Shown here: one piece after another, positions 50,922 through 60,309 of the stretch
How positions within the stretch are numbered: position 1 is the stretch's first letter
How the letters are laid out: each line of letters opens with the position of its first letter
DNA from: Streptomyces zaomyceticus
Lineage (GTDB): Bacteria > Actinomycetota > Actinomycetes > Streptomycetales > Streptomycetaceae
NCBI RefSeq assembly: GCF_014656215.1
Contig: NZ_BNBZ01000011.1
Location: 124,001-188,000, forward strand
Reading direction: 5' to 3'
DNA: 64,000 bases
Position numbers and translations under genes: made by a program
Notes under the pieces: model-generated
The model's database searches: none
What the model was told of the DNA's origin: nothing
The model's input: the letters and a program-made list of their open reading frames with translations, nothing else

Positions 50922-52160
50922 ATGCCCACGACCTCCACCTCCCACCCCCAGGCGCCGCCGAAGCCGACCTGGGACCCCAGGGACCCGGTGCGGCCGCTGC
51001 TGCGGCCGACCATCCGGATACGGCTCACGCTGCTCTACGGCGGAATGTTCCTGATCGCGGGCATCCTGTTGCTCTCGATCATCTATCTCTTCACCGCGCA
51101 GGCGCTCGGCGACAGCGCGGCCCAGCTGCCCTTCAGGATCGTCAAGGGCGAGGTCCTGCCCACCACCTCGTGGTGCGTGCTGCCGAACACGGGAACCGGG
51201 GAACAGTTCAACGACGCGGTCTCCGTCTGCCTGCGGCACCAGAGCGACCTGGCCCTGGACGACCTGCTGCGCCGCTCGCTCTTCGCGCTGCTCGGCCTGA
51301 GCATCATCGCCTTCGCCTTCGGCTACGCCATGGCGGGCCGGGTGCTCTCCCCGCTCGGCCGGATCACCCGGACCGCCCGCCAGGTGGCCGGCTCCGACCT
51401 GTCCCGGCGGATCGAGCTGGACGGCCCCGACGACGAGCTCAAGGAGCTCGCCGACACCTTCGACGAGATGCTGGACCGCCTGGAGCGCGCCTTCACCGCC
51501 CAGCAGCGGTTCGTCGCGAACGCCTCGCACGAGCTGCGGACCCCGCTCGCGATCAACCGCACCCTGCTGGAGGTGCACCTCTCGGACCCCGGGGCGCCGG
51601 TGGAGCTCCAGCAGCTGGGCAAGACCCTGCTGGCCACCAACGAGCGCAGCGAGCAGCTCGTGGAGGGCCTGCTGCTGCTCGCCCGGAGCGACAACCAGAT
51701 CATCGAGCGCAAGCCCGTCGACCTCGCCGAGGTCGCCTCGCGGGGCGTCGACCAGGTGCACGCCGAGGCCGAGGCCAAGGGCGTCGAGATCAGGGGCGAG
51801 CGCGAGCCCGCGGTCGTCCAGGGCAACGGCGTCCTGCTGGAGCGGATCGCGCTGAATCTTCTCCAGAACGCCGTCAGGTACAACGTGGCGGAGGGAGGAT
51901 GGGTGGAGGTCACCACCGCGACCGAGCACGGCCAGGCGGTTCTGGTCGTCTCGAACACGGGTCCCGTGGTCCCCGCGTACGAGATCGACAATCTTTTCGA
52001 GCCCTTCCGGCGGCTCCGGCAGGAGCGGACCGGCAGCGACAAGGGCGTCGGTCTCGGCCTGTCGATCGCCCGGTCCGTGGCTCGCGCCCACGGCGGCCGT
52101 ATCATCGCGGAGCCCCGCGAGGGCGGCGGTCTCGTGATGCGTGTCACTCTGCCGATCTGA
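50922..52160 (+). CDS. cutS: Sensor histidine kinase CutS
   Basis: 412-residue kinase: cytoplasmic start, two membrane segments (about 37-58 and 117-138), an extracytoplasmic loop, HAMP, the phosphorylated H203 in 'NASHELRTPLA', and an ATP-binding domain ('LLQNAVRYN', 'GVGLGLSIARS'). The loop has two cysteines, C85 and C103, which I recall are conserved in CutS and proposed to sense extracellular redox or secretion stress. It starts 4 bp after cutR. Confidence 0.91.
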   Translation: MPTTSTSHPQAPPKPTWDPRDPVRPLLRPTIRIRLTLLYGGMFLIAGILLLSIIYLFTAQALGDSAAQLPFRIVKGEVLPTTSWCVLPNTGTGEQFNDAVSVCLRHQSDLALDDLLRRSLFALLGLSIIAFAFGYAMAGRVLSPLGRITRTARQVAGSDLSRRIELDGPDDELKELADTFDEMLDRLERAFTAQQRFVANASHELRTPLAINRTLLEVHLSDPGAPVELQQLGKTLLATNERSEQLVEGLLLLARSDNQIIERKPVDLAEVASRGVDQVHAEAEAKGVEIRGEREPAVVQGNGVLLERIALNLLQNAVRYNVAEGGWVEVTTATEHGQAVLVVSNTGPVVPAYEIDNLFEPFRRLRQERTGSDKGVGLGLSIARSVARAHGGRIIAEPREGGGLVMRVTLPI

Positions 52161-52556
52161 CACACTGCACGAGCCGACCCGGTTCCGTTCGCTTTGCGCG
52201 GAATTCCGTGGACCCGATTCTGAGACGCTCATGTGTGATCGATCACAGGACAGGGTGTCCGGACCTCCACTCTCCGTGACGGAGAATTCCCTCGGAAAAC
52301 CGGGAAAAGTCCGGGTTTCCGGGCCCCGGAATGACGGGAAGTACACGGGGTGGCGCCTGTGAGGGGCGCCCGCAGGACCGTGTACGGTCCGGTTCGCCAC
52401 CCGAAGCCGATCACTCGCGAGAGGACGGGGCGGGTGTCGATTGAGTAACAGACCTTGATGTGAGGCAAAATCTCCGCCTCAGGTCGGGCACAAGTCCGAC
52501 CTCTCACGCGTTACGTGCGCTGGAGACACCGCAACCACCCAGAGGGGGAGAGCGAC
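52161..52556. other. Regulatory region upstream of the DUF4193 gene
   Basis: 396 bp with no gene seen. It holds a TGTGATC-GATCACA palindrome (listed separately), a low-GC region at about 52436-52475, and a good GGGGGAG ribosome site before ATG 52557. Confidence 0.5.
52234..52247. promoter_or_regulatory. 14-bp palindrome TGTGATCGATCACA (CRP-like)
   Basis: Perfect palindrome with TGTGA/TCACA arms like CRP-family sites, but with 4 instead of 6 central bases in the E. coli sense. It lies about 75 bp after cutS and 310 bp before the next gene. A CRP-type or other dimeric regulator could bind. Confidence 0.45.
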
Positions 52557-52853
52557 ATGGCAACGGATTACGACACCCCACGCAAGACCGACGACGACGT
52601 CGATTCGGACAGCCTTGAAGAACTGAAGGCCCGCCGGAACGACAAGTCGACCTCGACCGTCGACGTCGACGAGTTCGAGGCCGCCGAAGGCCTGGAGCTT
52701 CCCGGCGCCGACCTCTCGAACGAGGAGCTGGCCGTCCGGGTCCTGCCCAAGCAGGCCGATGAGTTCACCTGCATGAGCTGCTTCCTCGTGCACCACCGCA
52801 GCCAGCTGGCCAGGGAGAAGAACGGTCAGCCCATCTGCCGCGACTGCGACTGA
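52557..52853 (+). CDS. DUF4193 family small zinc-ribbon-like protein
   Basis: 98-residue acidic protein conserved in actinobacteria. The C-terminal 'EFTCMSCFLVHHRSQL' and 'PICRDCD' give two CxxC pairs about 25 residues apart, a probable zinc site. The N-terminal half is charged and probably disordered. Fits the DUF4193 family, of unknown role, that I recall downstream of cutRS. ATG 52557 has a strong GGGGGAG. Confidence 0.88.
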   Translation: MATDYDTPRKTDDDVDSDSLEELKARRNDKSTSTVDVDEFEAAEGLELPGADLSNEELAVRVLPKQADEFTCMSCFLVHHRSQLAREKNGQPICRDCD

Positions 52854-52865
52854 GGTCGCTCGGTC

Positions 52866-53915
52866 GTGGCAGGCGACACACCGTCCCGGAAGCGGCGTCT
52901 GAGGCTCCCTGGGAGCCCCAAGGCGTACAAGGGCGGCACAGGCCCGGCAGAGGGCGCCCAGCGGGCTCCTGAAGCCGAGCTCACCGCCTCCCCGCCCTCC
53001 CTCGGCGTACGTGACGACGAGCGAGGCCTCCCGGCCTCGCTCGAGGCGGTCACCGAGCCGGACCCGGCGTACCCGCCGGTGGAGCGGGGAGCGGGGCGGA
53101 ACGACGCCCCGGAGGAGACGAGGCACGACGGGACACGGCAGGACGGGCGCTTCGGCGCCGTCAGGCGTCTCGCCAATCCCGCGCGCGCCCAGCTCGACAG
53201 GATCAAGATCGATTCCGACCGCATCGACGCCGTCCGGCGCGGCGTCGCGCAGGGCGTGAAGCGCGGCGGAGACAGCGCCAAGGCCGGGATCGGCCATCTG
53301 GCCGACCGGCTGATCGAACTCGCCCCGCGGATCCCCGTCCGCGATCTGGCGACCCTGCGCAAACAGTTCCCCGGGCTCGGCCCCGAGGAGCTCGCCGACA
53401 AACTCGTCATGGGCGCGGCGAACGCCAGTTCGACCGTGGGTGCGAGCATCGGCGCCGCCGCCATGCTTCCCGTACCCCCGGCGATGCCCGCGGAGCTCGC
53501 GGCCGAGATCACCGGCGTCGCCGCCGTGGAACTCAAACTCATCGCCGAACTGCACGAGGTGTACGGGCTGCGGCCGCCCGGCCGGCTCCCCCAGCGTTCG
53601 ACGGCCTATCTGACCTCCTGGGCCGAGGAGCGGGGCATCGACCCCACCAAGCCCACCACGGTCAACGCCGCGCTCGGCGGACAGCTCAAGCGCGAGCTGC
53701 GCCAGCAGATCATGAAACGCATGGTGCGCAACCTGCCGAACCTCATGCCCTTCATGGTGGGCGCGGCCGTCGGCGCGGTCATGAACCGCCGCGACACCAA
53801 GAAGCTCGCCGCGCACATCCGCAAGGACCTGCGCCTCCGCCAGATCCCCTGGGACGTCCTTCCGGCGCTGCCCCCGCTGGAGCAGCCCGAGAACCCGAAG
53901 GAAATCGGCTTCTAG
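52866..53915 (+). CDS. Hypothetical protein, possibly EcsC-like
   Basis: 349-residue protein. The first 110 residues are charged low complexity. The rest is helical: 'NASSTVGASIGAAAMLPVPP', 'ELAAEITGVAAVELKLIAEL' and 'FMVGAAVGAVMNRRDTKKL' resemble EcsC-type helical proteins by eye, weakly. The start is GTG 52866, 12 bp after the DUF4193 gene, so the two are probably cotranscribed. Function unknown. Confidence 0.72.
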   Translation: MAGDTPSRKRRLRLPGSPKAYKGGTGPAEGAQRAPEAELTASPPSLGVRDDERGLPASLEAVTEPDPAYPPVERGAGRNDAPEETRHDGTRQDGRFGAVRRLANPARAQLDRIKIDSDRIDAVRRGVAQGVKRGGDSAKAGIGHLADRLIELAPRIPVRDLATLRKQFPGLGPEELADKLVMGAANASSTVGASIGAAAMLPVPPAMPAELAAEITGVAAVELKLIAELHEVYGLRPPGRLPQRSTAYLTSWAEERGIDPTKPTTVNAALGGQLKRELRQQIMKRMVRNLPNLMPFMVGAAVGAVMNRRDTKKLAAHIRKDLRLRQIPWDVLPALPPLEQPENPKEIGF

Positions 53916-53928
53916 AGCCCACCGGCGG

Positions 53929-54046
53929 AACCACGCCCCCGGGGTCCCGCGGCGGAACCACGCCCCCGGACCCCGCTGCGGAACAGGACTCCCGGGCCGC
54001 TGCGGAACCGGAATCCGGCCCCGTGGCGGAACCGGCCTTCCGGAGC
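53929..54046. repeat. Imperfect GCGGAACC-type repeats
   Basis: GCGGAACCACGCCCCCGG occurs twice near 53929 and 53951, then GCGGAAC-led variants recur to about 54046. No coding signal; the spacer of two convergent genes. Confidence 0.75.
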
Positions 54047-54056
54047 CCGTCGGCGC

Positions 54057-54081
54057 GGTGCGTCCGGGCCCCGGACGCACC
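54057..54081. terminator. Bidirectional hairpin before the DUF3093 gene end
   Basis: Perfect 11-bp stem, GGTGCGTCCGG and CCGGACGCACC, with a GCC loop, between convergent genes. Confidence 0.7.
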
Positions 54082-54096
54082 CGCGGCCCACCGGGC

Positions 54097-54600
54097 TCAG
54101 TCCTCGGCGCCCACCCGCACGGCCTCCAGCGCCTCGGCCAGTGCCTCCGGCTCACGGCTGGACAGGTACACGTACGGGGTGGGATCCGAGGGGTCCGTCA
54201 CCTCGATCCGCACCGCCCGGGTCACATAGCTGCGCATCAGCATGAAGGCGCGCGGGTCGGCCTTGTGCATGCGCCAGGCGCGCGCCTCCTCCGCGTCGAG
54301 CACCTCGACCGCCCCCAGCGCCGAGACCGGGATCCGCGCGTCGCCCGCCACGAGGGAACCGGCCACCACCCGGATCCGGGCGGAGCCGTACGAGGAGACC
54401 GCCGCACCGGCGAGCACCGCCGCCACGATCAGACCGCCCAGCATCGGGACCGTGCCCAGCGGGAACATGACCAGCCCGCCGGAGAGACCGAGCAGCCCCG
54501 CGATGAGCCACCACGATCGGGGGGCCGTCAGCCGCTCGTCGAAGTGCGGCGCGGCGGCGGGCGCGGGGGAGGGGGCGGGAGACGACGCGGAAGGCTGCAT
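54097..54600 (-). CDS. DUF3093 family membrane protein
   Basis: 167-residue protein: a Pro/Ser/Ala-rich start, two membrane segments ('WWLIAGLLGLSGGLVMF' and 'GGLIVAAVLAGAAVSSY'), then a soluble domain with 'RAFMLMRSYVTRAVRIEVTD' and 'YVYLSSREPEALAEALEAVR'. This is the DUF3093 pattern, conserved in actinobacteria next to dut. Role unknown. It is divergent from the thioesterase gene, 58 bp away. Confidence 0.85.
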   Translation of the reverse strand: MQPSASSPAPSPAPAAAPHFDERLTAPRSWWLIAGLLGLSGGLVMFPLGTVPMLGGLIVAAVLAGAAVSSYGSARIRVVAGSLVAGDARIPVSALGAVEVLDAEEARAWRMHKADPRAFMLMRSYVTRAVRIEVTDPSDPTPYVYLSSREPEALAEALEAVRVGAED

Positions 54601-54658
54601 GCGTCCAAGCTTGGCACGGCGCGACCTGCGCCCATCCGCGCGGGTAAGGTCTGCGGCT

Positions 54659-55243
54659 GTGACTGCAACATCTGCCGCCCTCACCCCGCCGGCCGACGCC
54701 ATACCGCCGGTACGCCACCCCGACGCGCCGGCTCCCGGCGAGCTGCTCGGAGCGCACTACGAGTACTGCTTCGGGTGCGGCGGCGGGCAGCCCCACGGCC
54801 TCCATCTGGAGGCGCGCGCGGGCGAGGGCGTGACCGTCACCGCCGAGTTCACGGTGACCCCCGACCACCAGGGCGCCCCCGGCCTCGCGCACGGCGGCGT
54901 GCTCGCCACCGCGCTCGACGAGACCCTCGGCTCCCTGAACTGGCTGCTGCGGGTCATCGCCGTGACCGGACGGCTGGAGACCGACTTCGTCCGGCCCGTC
55001 CCGGTGGGCACCGTGCTCCACCTGGAGGCCGAGGTCACCGCCGTGCACGGCCGCAAGATCTTCTCGACCGCCGTCGGCCGGATCGGCGGGCCGGAGGGCC
55101 CCGTCGCCGTCCGCGCCGACGCCCTCTTCGTCGAGGTCAAGGTCGACCACTTCATCGACAACGGCCGCCCGGAGGAGATCCAGGCCGCCATGTCCGACCC
55201 CGACCAGGTCCGGCGCGCCCGCGCCTTCGAGGTGAACCCCTGA
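54659..55243 (+). CDS. PaaI-type hotdog-fold thioesterase
   Basis: 194-residue hotdog protein: 'YEYCFGCGGGQPHGLHLEAR' then 'GGVLATALDETLGSLNWLL', the latter with the active-site glutamate of the PaaI/4HBT family. It probably hydrolyses an acyl-CoA; substrate unknown. The start is GTG 54659; overlaps dut by one base (TGATG). Confidence 0.83.
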   Translation: MTATSAALTPPADAIPPVRHPDAPAPGELLGAHYEYCFGCGGGQPHGLHLEARAGEGVTVTAEFTVTPDHQGAPGLAHGGVLATALDETLGSLNWLLRVIAVTGRLETDFVRPVPVGTVLHLEAEVTAVHGRKIFSTAVGRIGGPEGPVAVRADALFVEVKVDHFIDNGRPEEIQAAMSDPDQVRRARAFEVNP

Positions 55244-55755
55244 TGCGCAACCCTGTCGACGTACTGATCCGGCGAGTGGACCCGGACGTACCGATCCCCG
55301 CCTACGGGCATCCCGGCGACGCCGGGGCCGACCTGGTGACCACCGAGGCCGCCGTGCTCGCCCCCGGAGAGCGCGCCGTGCTGCCCACCGGGGTCTCCAT
55401 CGCGCTCCCGGACGGGTACGCGGCCTTCGTGCACCCGCGCTCCGGACTCGCCGCCCGCTGCGGAGTGGCACTCGTGAATGCCCCGGGGACGGTGGATGCC
55501 GGGTACCGTGGAGAGATCAAGGTGATCGTGGTCAATCTCGACCCGCGCGAGACCGTGCGGTTCGAACGATTCGATCGGATTGCCCAACTTGTCGTCCAAC
55601 AGGTCGAGAAGGTGCGCTTCCACGAGGTGGCGGAGCTTCCCGGCTCGGCGCGGGCCGAGGGGGGCTTCGGGTCCACCGGCGGTCATGCCGCCGTGGACGG
55701 CACAACGGGTGGGAATCGATACGCTTCGGTCGTATCCGACCGGGAAGGACAGTGA
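55243..55755 (+). CDS. dut: dUTP diphosphatase
   Basis: 170-residue trimeric dUTPase hydrolysing dUTP to dUMP and pyrophosphate. All five motifs are present: 'GDAGADL', 'GVSIALPDGY', 'HPRSGLA' with 'NAPGTVDAGYRGEI', 'RIAQLVVQ' and the C-terminal 'EGGFGSTGGH'. The tail after motif 5 is about 25 residues longer than usual. Confidence 0.94.
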   Translation: MRNPVDVLIRRVDPDVPIPAYGHPGDAGADLVTTEAAVLAPGERAVLPTGVSIALPDGYAAFVHPRSGLAARCGVALVNAPGTVDAGYRGEIKVIVVNLDPRETVRFERFDRIAQLVVQQVEKVRFHEVAELPGSARAEGGFGSTGGHAAVDGTTGGNRYASVVSDREGQ

Positions 55756-55756
55756 C

Positions 55757-56521
55757 GTGTTCGGACGTCGCAAGAAGAGCGGTGCCGCAGAGGACGCGGC
55801 GGGCGAGGCCGAGCAGGTCGTCGACGCGGTGGACGGCGAGGACGCGGACGCCGCGGCCCCGCGCAGGGTGAACCTTCCGCCGGCGCCCCGGCCCGACGGA
55901 CCCTGGGACATCTCCGAGGTCGGCAAGCCCGACGACGGCCGTGTCGACCTGGGTGGCGTCTTCGTGCCCGGAGTCGAGGGCATGGAGCTGCGCGTGGAGG
56001 TGGCGGGCGACGCGATCGTCGCGGCCACCGTCGTCCTGCGCGACAGCGCCGTACAGCTGCAGGCCTTCGCCGCACCCAAGAACGAGGGCATCTGGGGCGA
56101 GGTCCGCGACGAGATCGCCACGGGCATCGTCCAGCAGGGTGGTGTCATCGACGAGGTCGAGGGCCCGCTGGGCTGGGAGCTGCGCGCGCAGGTCCCCGTG
56201 CAGCTGCCGGACGGCAACCGCGGCGTGCAGCTGGTGCGCTTCGTGGGCGTCGACGGCCCCCGCTGGTTCCTGCGCGGAGTGATCTCCGGGCAGGGCGCGG
56301 TCCAGCCCGAGGCGGCCGGCCTCCTGGAGCAGATCGTCCGGGACACCGTGGTCGTCCGCGGCGACGGCCCGATGGCCCCCCGTGACCCGATCGTCCTCAA
56401 GCTGCCGAACGACGCGCAGATGGTGCCGGACGGCGTGCAGCAGGAGGAGCAGGAGAACTCCCGCTTCTCCGGTGGCATGGGCCAGCTCCAGCGCGGCCCG
56501 GAGATCTCCGAGATCCGCTGA
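55757..56521 (+). CDS. DUF3710 family protein
   Basis: 254-residue soluble protein starting 'MFGRRKKSG', with an acidic N-terminus and then 'DGPWDISEV', 'VDLGGVFVPGVEGMELRVEV' and 'VDGPRWFLRGVISGQGA', the DUF3710 pattern conserved in actinobacteria beside dut. Function unknown. GTG 55757 with GGAAGGAC upstream follows dut by 1 base, so it is cotranscribed. Confidence 0.88.
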   Translation: MFGRRKKSGAAEDAAGEAEQVVDAVDGEDADAAAPRRVNLPPAPRPDGPWDISEVGKPDDGRVDLGGVFVPGVEGMELRVEVAGDAIVAATVVLRDSAVQLQAFAAPKNEGIWGEVRDEIATGIVQQGGVIDEVEGPLGWELRAQVPVQLPDGNRGVQLVRFVGVDGPRWFLRGVISGQGAVQPEAAGLLEQIVRDTVVVRGDGPMAPRDPIVLKLPNDAQMVPDGVQQEEQENSRFSGGMGQLQRGPEISEIR

Positions 56522-56534
56522 CCGTCGCCCGACC

Positions 56535-56579
56535 CGATGGGCCGCTTTCCGTACCTCTCGTACGGGAAGCGGCCCATCG
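56535..56579 (+). terminator. Terminator after DUF3710 gene
   Basis: A 19-bp stem (56535-56553 with 56561-56579) with one G-U pair and a CCTCTCG loop, followed by GCCGTTTT. Confidence 0.85.
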
Positions 56580-56672
56580 GCCGTTTTCCACAGGTTCGCC
56601 CTCCGGCTCTGGCCCTCCGGCCGGGCCGCGGACCATACTGGCGGGCACATGTTCGAGGAGGGGGATTCCAGG

Positions 56673-57401
56673 GTGAGTGAGAGCAGCACGAGGTCCGCGA
56701 CGGCCGTCGTCGAGGACCCGGCCGGCCCGCCGATGGTCCGCGTGGAGAACCTGCGCCGGTCGTACGGCACGGGCGAAGCCGCCGTCCACGCCCTGCGCGG
56801 GGTCTCCTTCGACATCCCCCGCGGCGAGCTCGTCGCGCTCAAGGGCCGCTCGGGCTCCGGCAAGACGACGCTGCTCAACCTCGTGGGCGGACTCGACAGC
56901 GCCGACGGGGGATCGATCGTCATCGACGGCATCGACCTCTCCACGCTCGGTGAGAACGGGCTCCTGGAGCTGCGCCGCGACCGGATCGGCTTCATCTTCC
57001 AGTCCTTCGGACTCCTCCCGATCCTCTCCGCCGCCGAGAACGTGGGCGTCCCCATGCGGCTGCGCAAGGCCGACCCCAAGGAGCGCGAGGAGCGGGTGGC
57101 CCTGCTCCTCGGCCTGGTGGGCCTCGCCGACCACGCGAACCAGCGGCCCGGCGAGCTCTCCGGCGGCCAGCAGCAGCGCGTCGCCATCGCCCGTGCCCTC
57201 GCCAACAAGCCGGCACTGCTGATAGCCGACGAGCCCACCGGACAGCTCGACGCGGAGACCGGGCTCGCCGTCATGCAGCTGCTGCGCGCGGTGGTGCGCA
57301 GCGAGGGCTGCACGGCCCTCGTCGCCACCCACGACCCGCAGCTCCTGGGCCTGGCCGACCGGGTCCTGGAGCTCAGCGACGGCGAGATCATCGAGCACTG
57401 A
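56673..57401 (+). CDS. ABC transporter ATPase, LolD/MacB-like, no adjacent permease
   Basis: 242-residue nucleotide-binding protein with Walker A 'GRSGSGKTT', signature 'LSGGQQQRV', Walker B 'LLIADEPTGQLD' and the 'LVATHD' switch. It resembles the ATPases that partner with FtsX/MacB-type permeases. No permease gene is next to it: DUF3710 precedes and kdpD follows. GTG 56673 is preferred because GGAGGGGGA lies 8 bases upstream; ATG 56649 is the longer alternative. Its partner must be elsewhere. Confidence 0.86.
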   Translation: MSESSTRSATAVVEDPAGPPMVRVENLRRSYGTGEAAVHALRGVSFDIPRGELVALKGRSGSGKTTLLNLVGGLDSADGGSIVIDGIDLSTLGENGLLELRRDRIGFIFQSFGLLPILSAAENVGVPMRLRKADPKEREERVALLLGLVGLADHANQRPGELSGGQQQRVAIARALANKPALLIADEPTGQLDAETGLAVMQLLRAVVRSEGCTALVATHDPQLLGLADRVLELSDGEIIEH

Positions 57402-57510
57402 CGAGGCGCGGGAGGCGCGCGGCGGATCTCGACATCAGAATCACGTCAAGACCGCCGGGCCCCTCCCGCCGCGCACGTTATGTCCGATTGGCTGGACGTA
57501 TGGTCGTCCC

Positions 57511-60057
57511 ATGGGACGCGGCAAGCTTCGGATATACCTCGGCGCTGCGCCGGGCGTCGGCAAGACCTACGCGATGCTCTCCGAGGGGCACCGCCGGGTG
57601 GAGCGCGGGACCGACTGCGTCGTGGCGTTCGTCGAGCACCACGGACGACCGCGCACCGAGGTCATGCTGCACGGCCTCGAGCAGGTGCCGCGCCGCACCC
57701 TGGAGTACCGGGGCGCGGCGTTCACCGAGATGGACATCGACGCCGTCCTGGCCCGGCGTCCCGCCGTCGCCCTCGTCGACGAACTCGCCCACACGAACGT
57801 CCCGGGCTCCCGCAACCCCAAGCGGTGGCAGGACGTCGCCGAGCTGCTCGCGGCCGGCATCGACGTCGTCTCGACCGTCAACATCCAGCACCTGGAGTCG
57901 CTGGGCGACGTGGTCGAGGCGATCACGGGCGTACGGCAGCGGGAGACCGTCCCCGACGAGGTGGTACGCCGGGCGGACCAGATCGAGCTGGTCGACATGT
58001 CCCCGGAGGCCCTGCGGCGCCGGATGGCCCACGGCAACGTCTACACCTCGGACAAGGTCGACGCGGCCCTCTCCAACTACTTCCGCCCCGGCAACCTCAC
58101 CGCCCTGCGCGAGCTGGCCCTCCTCTGGACCGCCGACCGGGTCGACGAGTACCTCCAGCAGTACCGGGGCGAGCACAACATCCGCTCCACCTGGCAGGCC
58201 CGCGAGCGCATCGTCGTCGGTCTGACCGGCGGGCCCGAGGGCCGCACCCTCATACGGCGCGCCACCCGGCTCGCCGAGAAGGGCGCGGGCGGCGAGGTCC
58301 TCGCCGTCTACATCGCCCGCAGCGACGGACTCACCGCGGCCTCCCCGAAGGAACTGGCCGTCCAGCGGACCCTCGTCGAGGACCTCGGCGGAACGTTCCA
58401 CCATGTCATCGGCGACGACATCCCCTCCGCGCTCCTCGAATTCGCCCGAGGAGTCAACGCCACCCAGATCGTGCTCGGCTCCAGCCGCCGCCGCACCTGG
58501 CAGTACATCCTCGGCCCCGGCGTCGGCCAGACCGTCGCCCGCGACTCGGGAACCGACCTCGACGTCCACATCGTCACCCACGGCGAGGTCGCCAAGGGCC
58601 GCGGACTCCCCGTCGCCCGGGGCGCCCGCCTCGGCCGCTCGCGGATCATCGGCGGCTGGGTGGTCGGCGTCGCGGGCCCCCTCCTCCTCGCTCTCCTGCT
58701 CACCCATGTCGACGCCGACCTCGGTCTCGCCAACGACATGCTGCTCTTCCTGGCCCTGACCGTCGCGGCGGCCCTGCTCGGCGGCTTCCTGCCGGCGCTG
58801 GCCTCCGCCGCGGCCGGCTCCCTCCTCCTGAACTGGTTCTTCACCCCGCCCGTCCACCGGCTCACCGTCGCCGACCCCAAGAACATCGTCGCCATCGCCG
58901 TCTTCCTCGGCGTCGCCATGTCGGTCGCCTCGGTGGTGGACCTCGCCGCCCGGCGCACCCACCAGGCCGCCCGGCTGCGCGCCGAGTCCGAGGTGCTCTC
59001 CTACCTCGCCGGCAGCGTGCTGCGCGGCGAGACCAGCCTCGACGCCCTCCTCGAACGGGTCCGCGAGACCTTCTCCATGGAGTCCGTCGCCCTGCTGGAA
59101 CGGGAGAACGAGGTCGAGCCGTGGACCCGGGCGGCGAGCGTCGGCACCCACCCGGCGGCCCGGCCCGAGGAGGCGGACGTGGACATGCCGGTCGGCGACC
59201 ATCTGGCCCTCGCCCTCTCCGGCCGGGTGCTGCCCGCCGAGGACCGGCGGGTCCTCGGCGCCTTCGCCGCCCAGGCCGCGGTCGTCCTCGACCGCCAGCG
59301 GCTGGTGGGCGAGGCGGAGGAGGCCCGGAAGCTGGCCGAGGGCAACAAGATCCGCACCTCCCTGCTCGCCGCCGTCAGCCACGATCTGCGGACCCCGCTC
59401 GCGAGCATCAAGGCCTCCGTCTCCTCCCTCCGCTCCGACGACGTCGAATGGTCCGAGCAGGACCGCGCCGAACTCCTGGAAGGCATCGAGGCGGGCGCCG
59501 ACCGGCTCGACCACCTCGTCGGGAACCTCCTCGACATGTCCCGCCTCCAGACCGGCACCGTCACGCCCCTGATCCGTACCGTCGACCTCGACGAGGTCGT
59601 CCCGATGGCCCTCGGGGGAGTCCCCGACGGCAGCGCCGAGCTCGACATCCCCGAGACGCTGCCCATGGTCGAGGTCGACAAGGGCCTCCTGGAGCGGGCC
59701 GTCGCCAACATCGTCGAGAACGCCGTCAAGTACAGCCCCGAGGGCACGACCGTCGCCGTCGCCGCCAGCACCTTGGGGGACCGGGTCGAGCTCCGGGTCG
59801 TGGACCGCGGCCCCGGCGTGCCCGACGAGGCCAAGGACGGCATCTTCGAGCCCTTCCAGCGCTTCGGGGACGCCCCGCGCGGCTCCGGGGTCGGCCTCGG
59901 CCTCGCGGTGGCCCGCGGCTTCGTCGAGGCCATGGGCGGGACGCTCGGGGCCGAGGACACCCCGGGCGGCGGGCTGACCATGGTGCTCACCCTCAGGGCG
60001 GCCCGAGGCGGCCCCTCGGCCCCTGCACCCGACCTCCCGGCGCACGCCGTGACCTGA
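57511..60057 (+). CDS. kdpD: Sensor histidine kinase KdpD
   Basis: 848-residue K+ sensor kinase. The N-terminal KdpD domain carries Walker A 'GAAPGVGKTY' (11-20) and 'LVDELAHTNVPGS'; a universal-stress-like domain (about 235-370) follows, then four membrane segments (about 385-480), a GAF-like region, H624 in 'SHDLRTPLASI' and the ATP-binding domain ('GSGVGLGLAVARG'). No ribosome site precedes the ATG; TATGGT (57499-57504) places a transcript start at the ATG, so it may be leaderless. No kdpFABC pump genes are visible. Confidence 0.92.
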   Translation: MGRGKLRIYLGAAPGVGKTYAMLSEGHRRVERGTDCVVAFVEHHGRPRTEVMLHGLEQVPRRTLEYRGAAFTEMDIDAVLARRPAVALVDELAHTNVPGSRNPKRWQDVAELLAAGIDVVSTVNIQHLESLGDVVEAITGVRQRETVPDEVVRRADQIELVDMSPEALRRRMAHGNVYTSDKVDAALSNYFRPGNLTALRELALLWTADRVDEYLQQYRGEHNIRSTWQARERIVVGLTGGPEGRTLIRRATRLAEKGAGGEVLAVYIARSDGLTAASPKELAVQRTLVEDLGGTFHHVIGDDIPSALLEFARGVNATQIVLGSSRRRTWQYILGPGVGQTVARDSGTDLDVHIVTHGEVAKGRGLPVARGARLGRSRIIGGWVVGVAGPLLLALLLTHVDADLGLANDMLLFLALTVAAALLGGFLPALASAAAGSLLLNWFFTPPVHRLTVADPKNIVAIAVFLGVAMSVASVVDLAARRTHQAARLRAESEVLSYLAGSVLRGETSLDALLERVRETFSMESVALLERENEVEPWTRAASVGTHPAARPEEADVDMPVGDHLALALSGRVLPAEDRRVLGAFAAQAAVVLDRQRLVGEAEEARKLAEGNKIRTSLLAAVSHDLRTPLASIKASVSSLRSDDVEWSEQDRAELLEGIEAGADRLDHLVGNLLDMSRLQTGTVTPLIRTVDLDEVVPMALGGVPDGSAELDIPETLPMVEVDKGLLERAVANIVENAVKYSPEGTTVAVAASTLGDRVELRVVDRGPGVPDEAKDGIFEPFQRFGDAPRGSGVGLGLAVARGFVEAMGGTLGAEDTPGGGLTMVLTLRAARGGPSAPAPDLPAHAVT

Positions 60058-60309
60058 CGCCGGTGGACTTGACGCCGGGCCGACGGCGCGGGCCGCGACC
60101 CGATCCGGCCTCCCGGCGCAACGAGGTGACCCGAAGCAGGCTCTTCCGTACCGGGGGCCCCATCACGTCCCGCCCCGCACCACCGTCCCTGCCGTACCGC
60201 ACCACCGATCCCGTCCCGCCCCGCACCACCGTCCCCGCCCCGCCCCGTCCCCTCCCGTACTCTCTTGCTCCCGCCCGTACGGGCGACCGAAGAAGGAAGG
60301 CCCCCCGCC

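Noticed and set aside
57478..60045. An 855-codon open frame on the minus strand opposite kdpD
   Set aside because: Shadow of kdpD; low-complexity composition and no recognisable domain.
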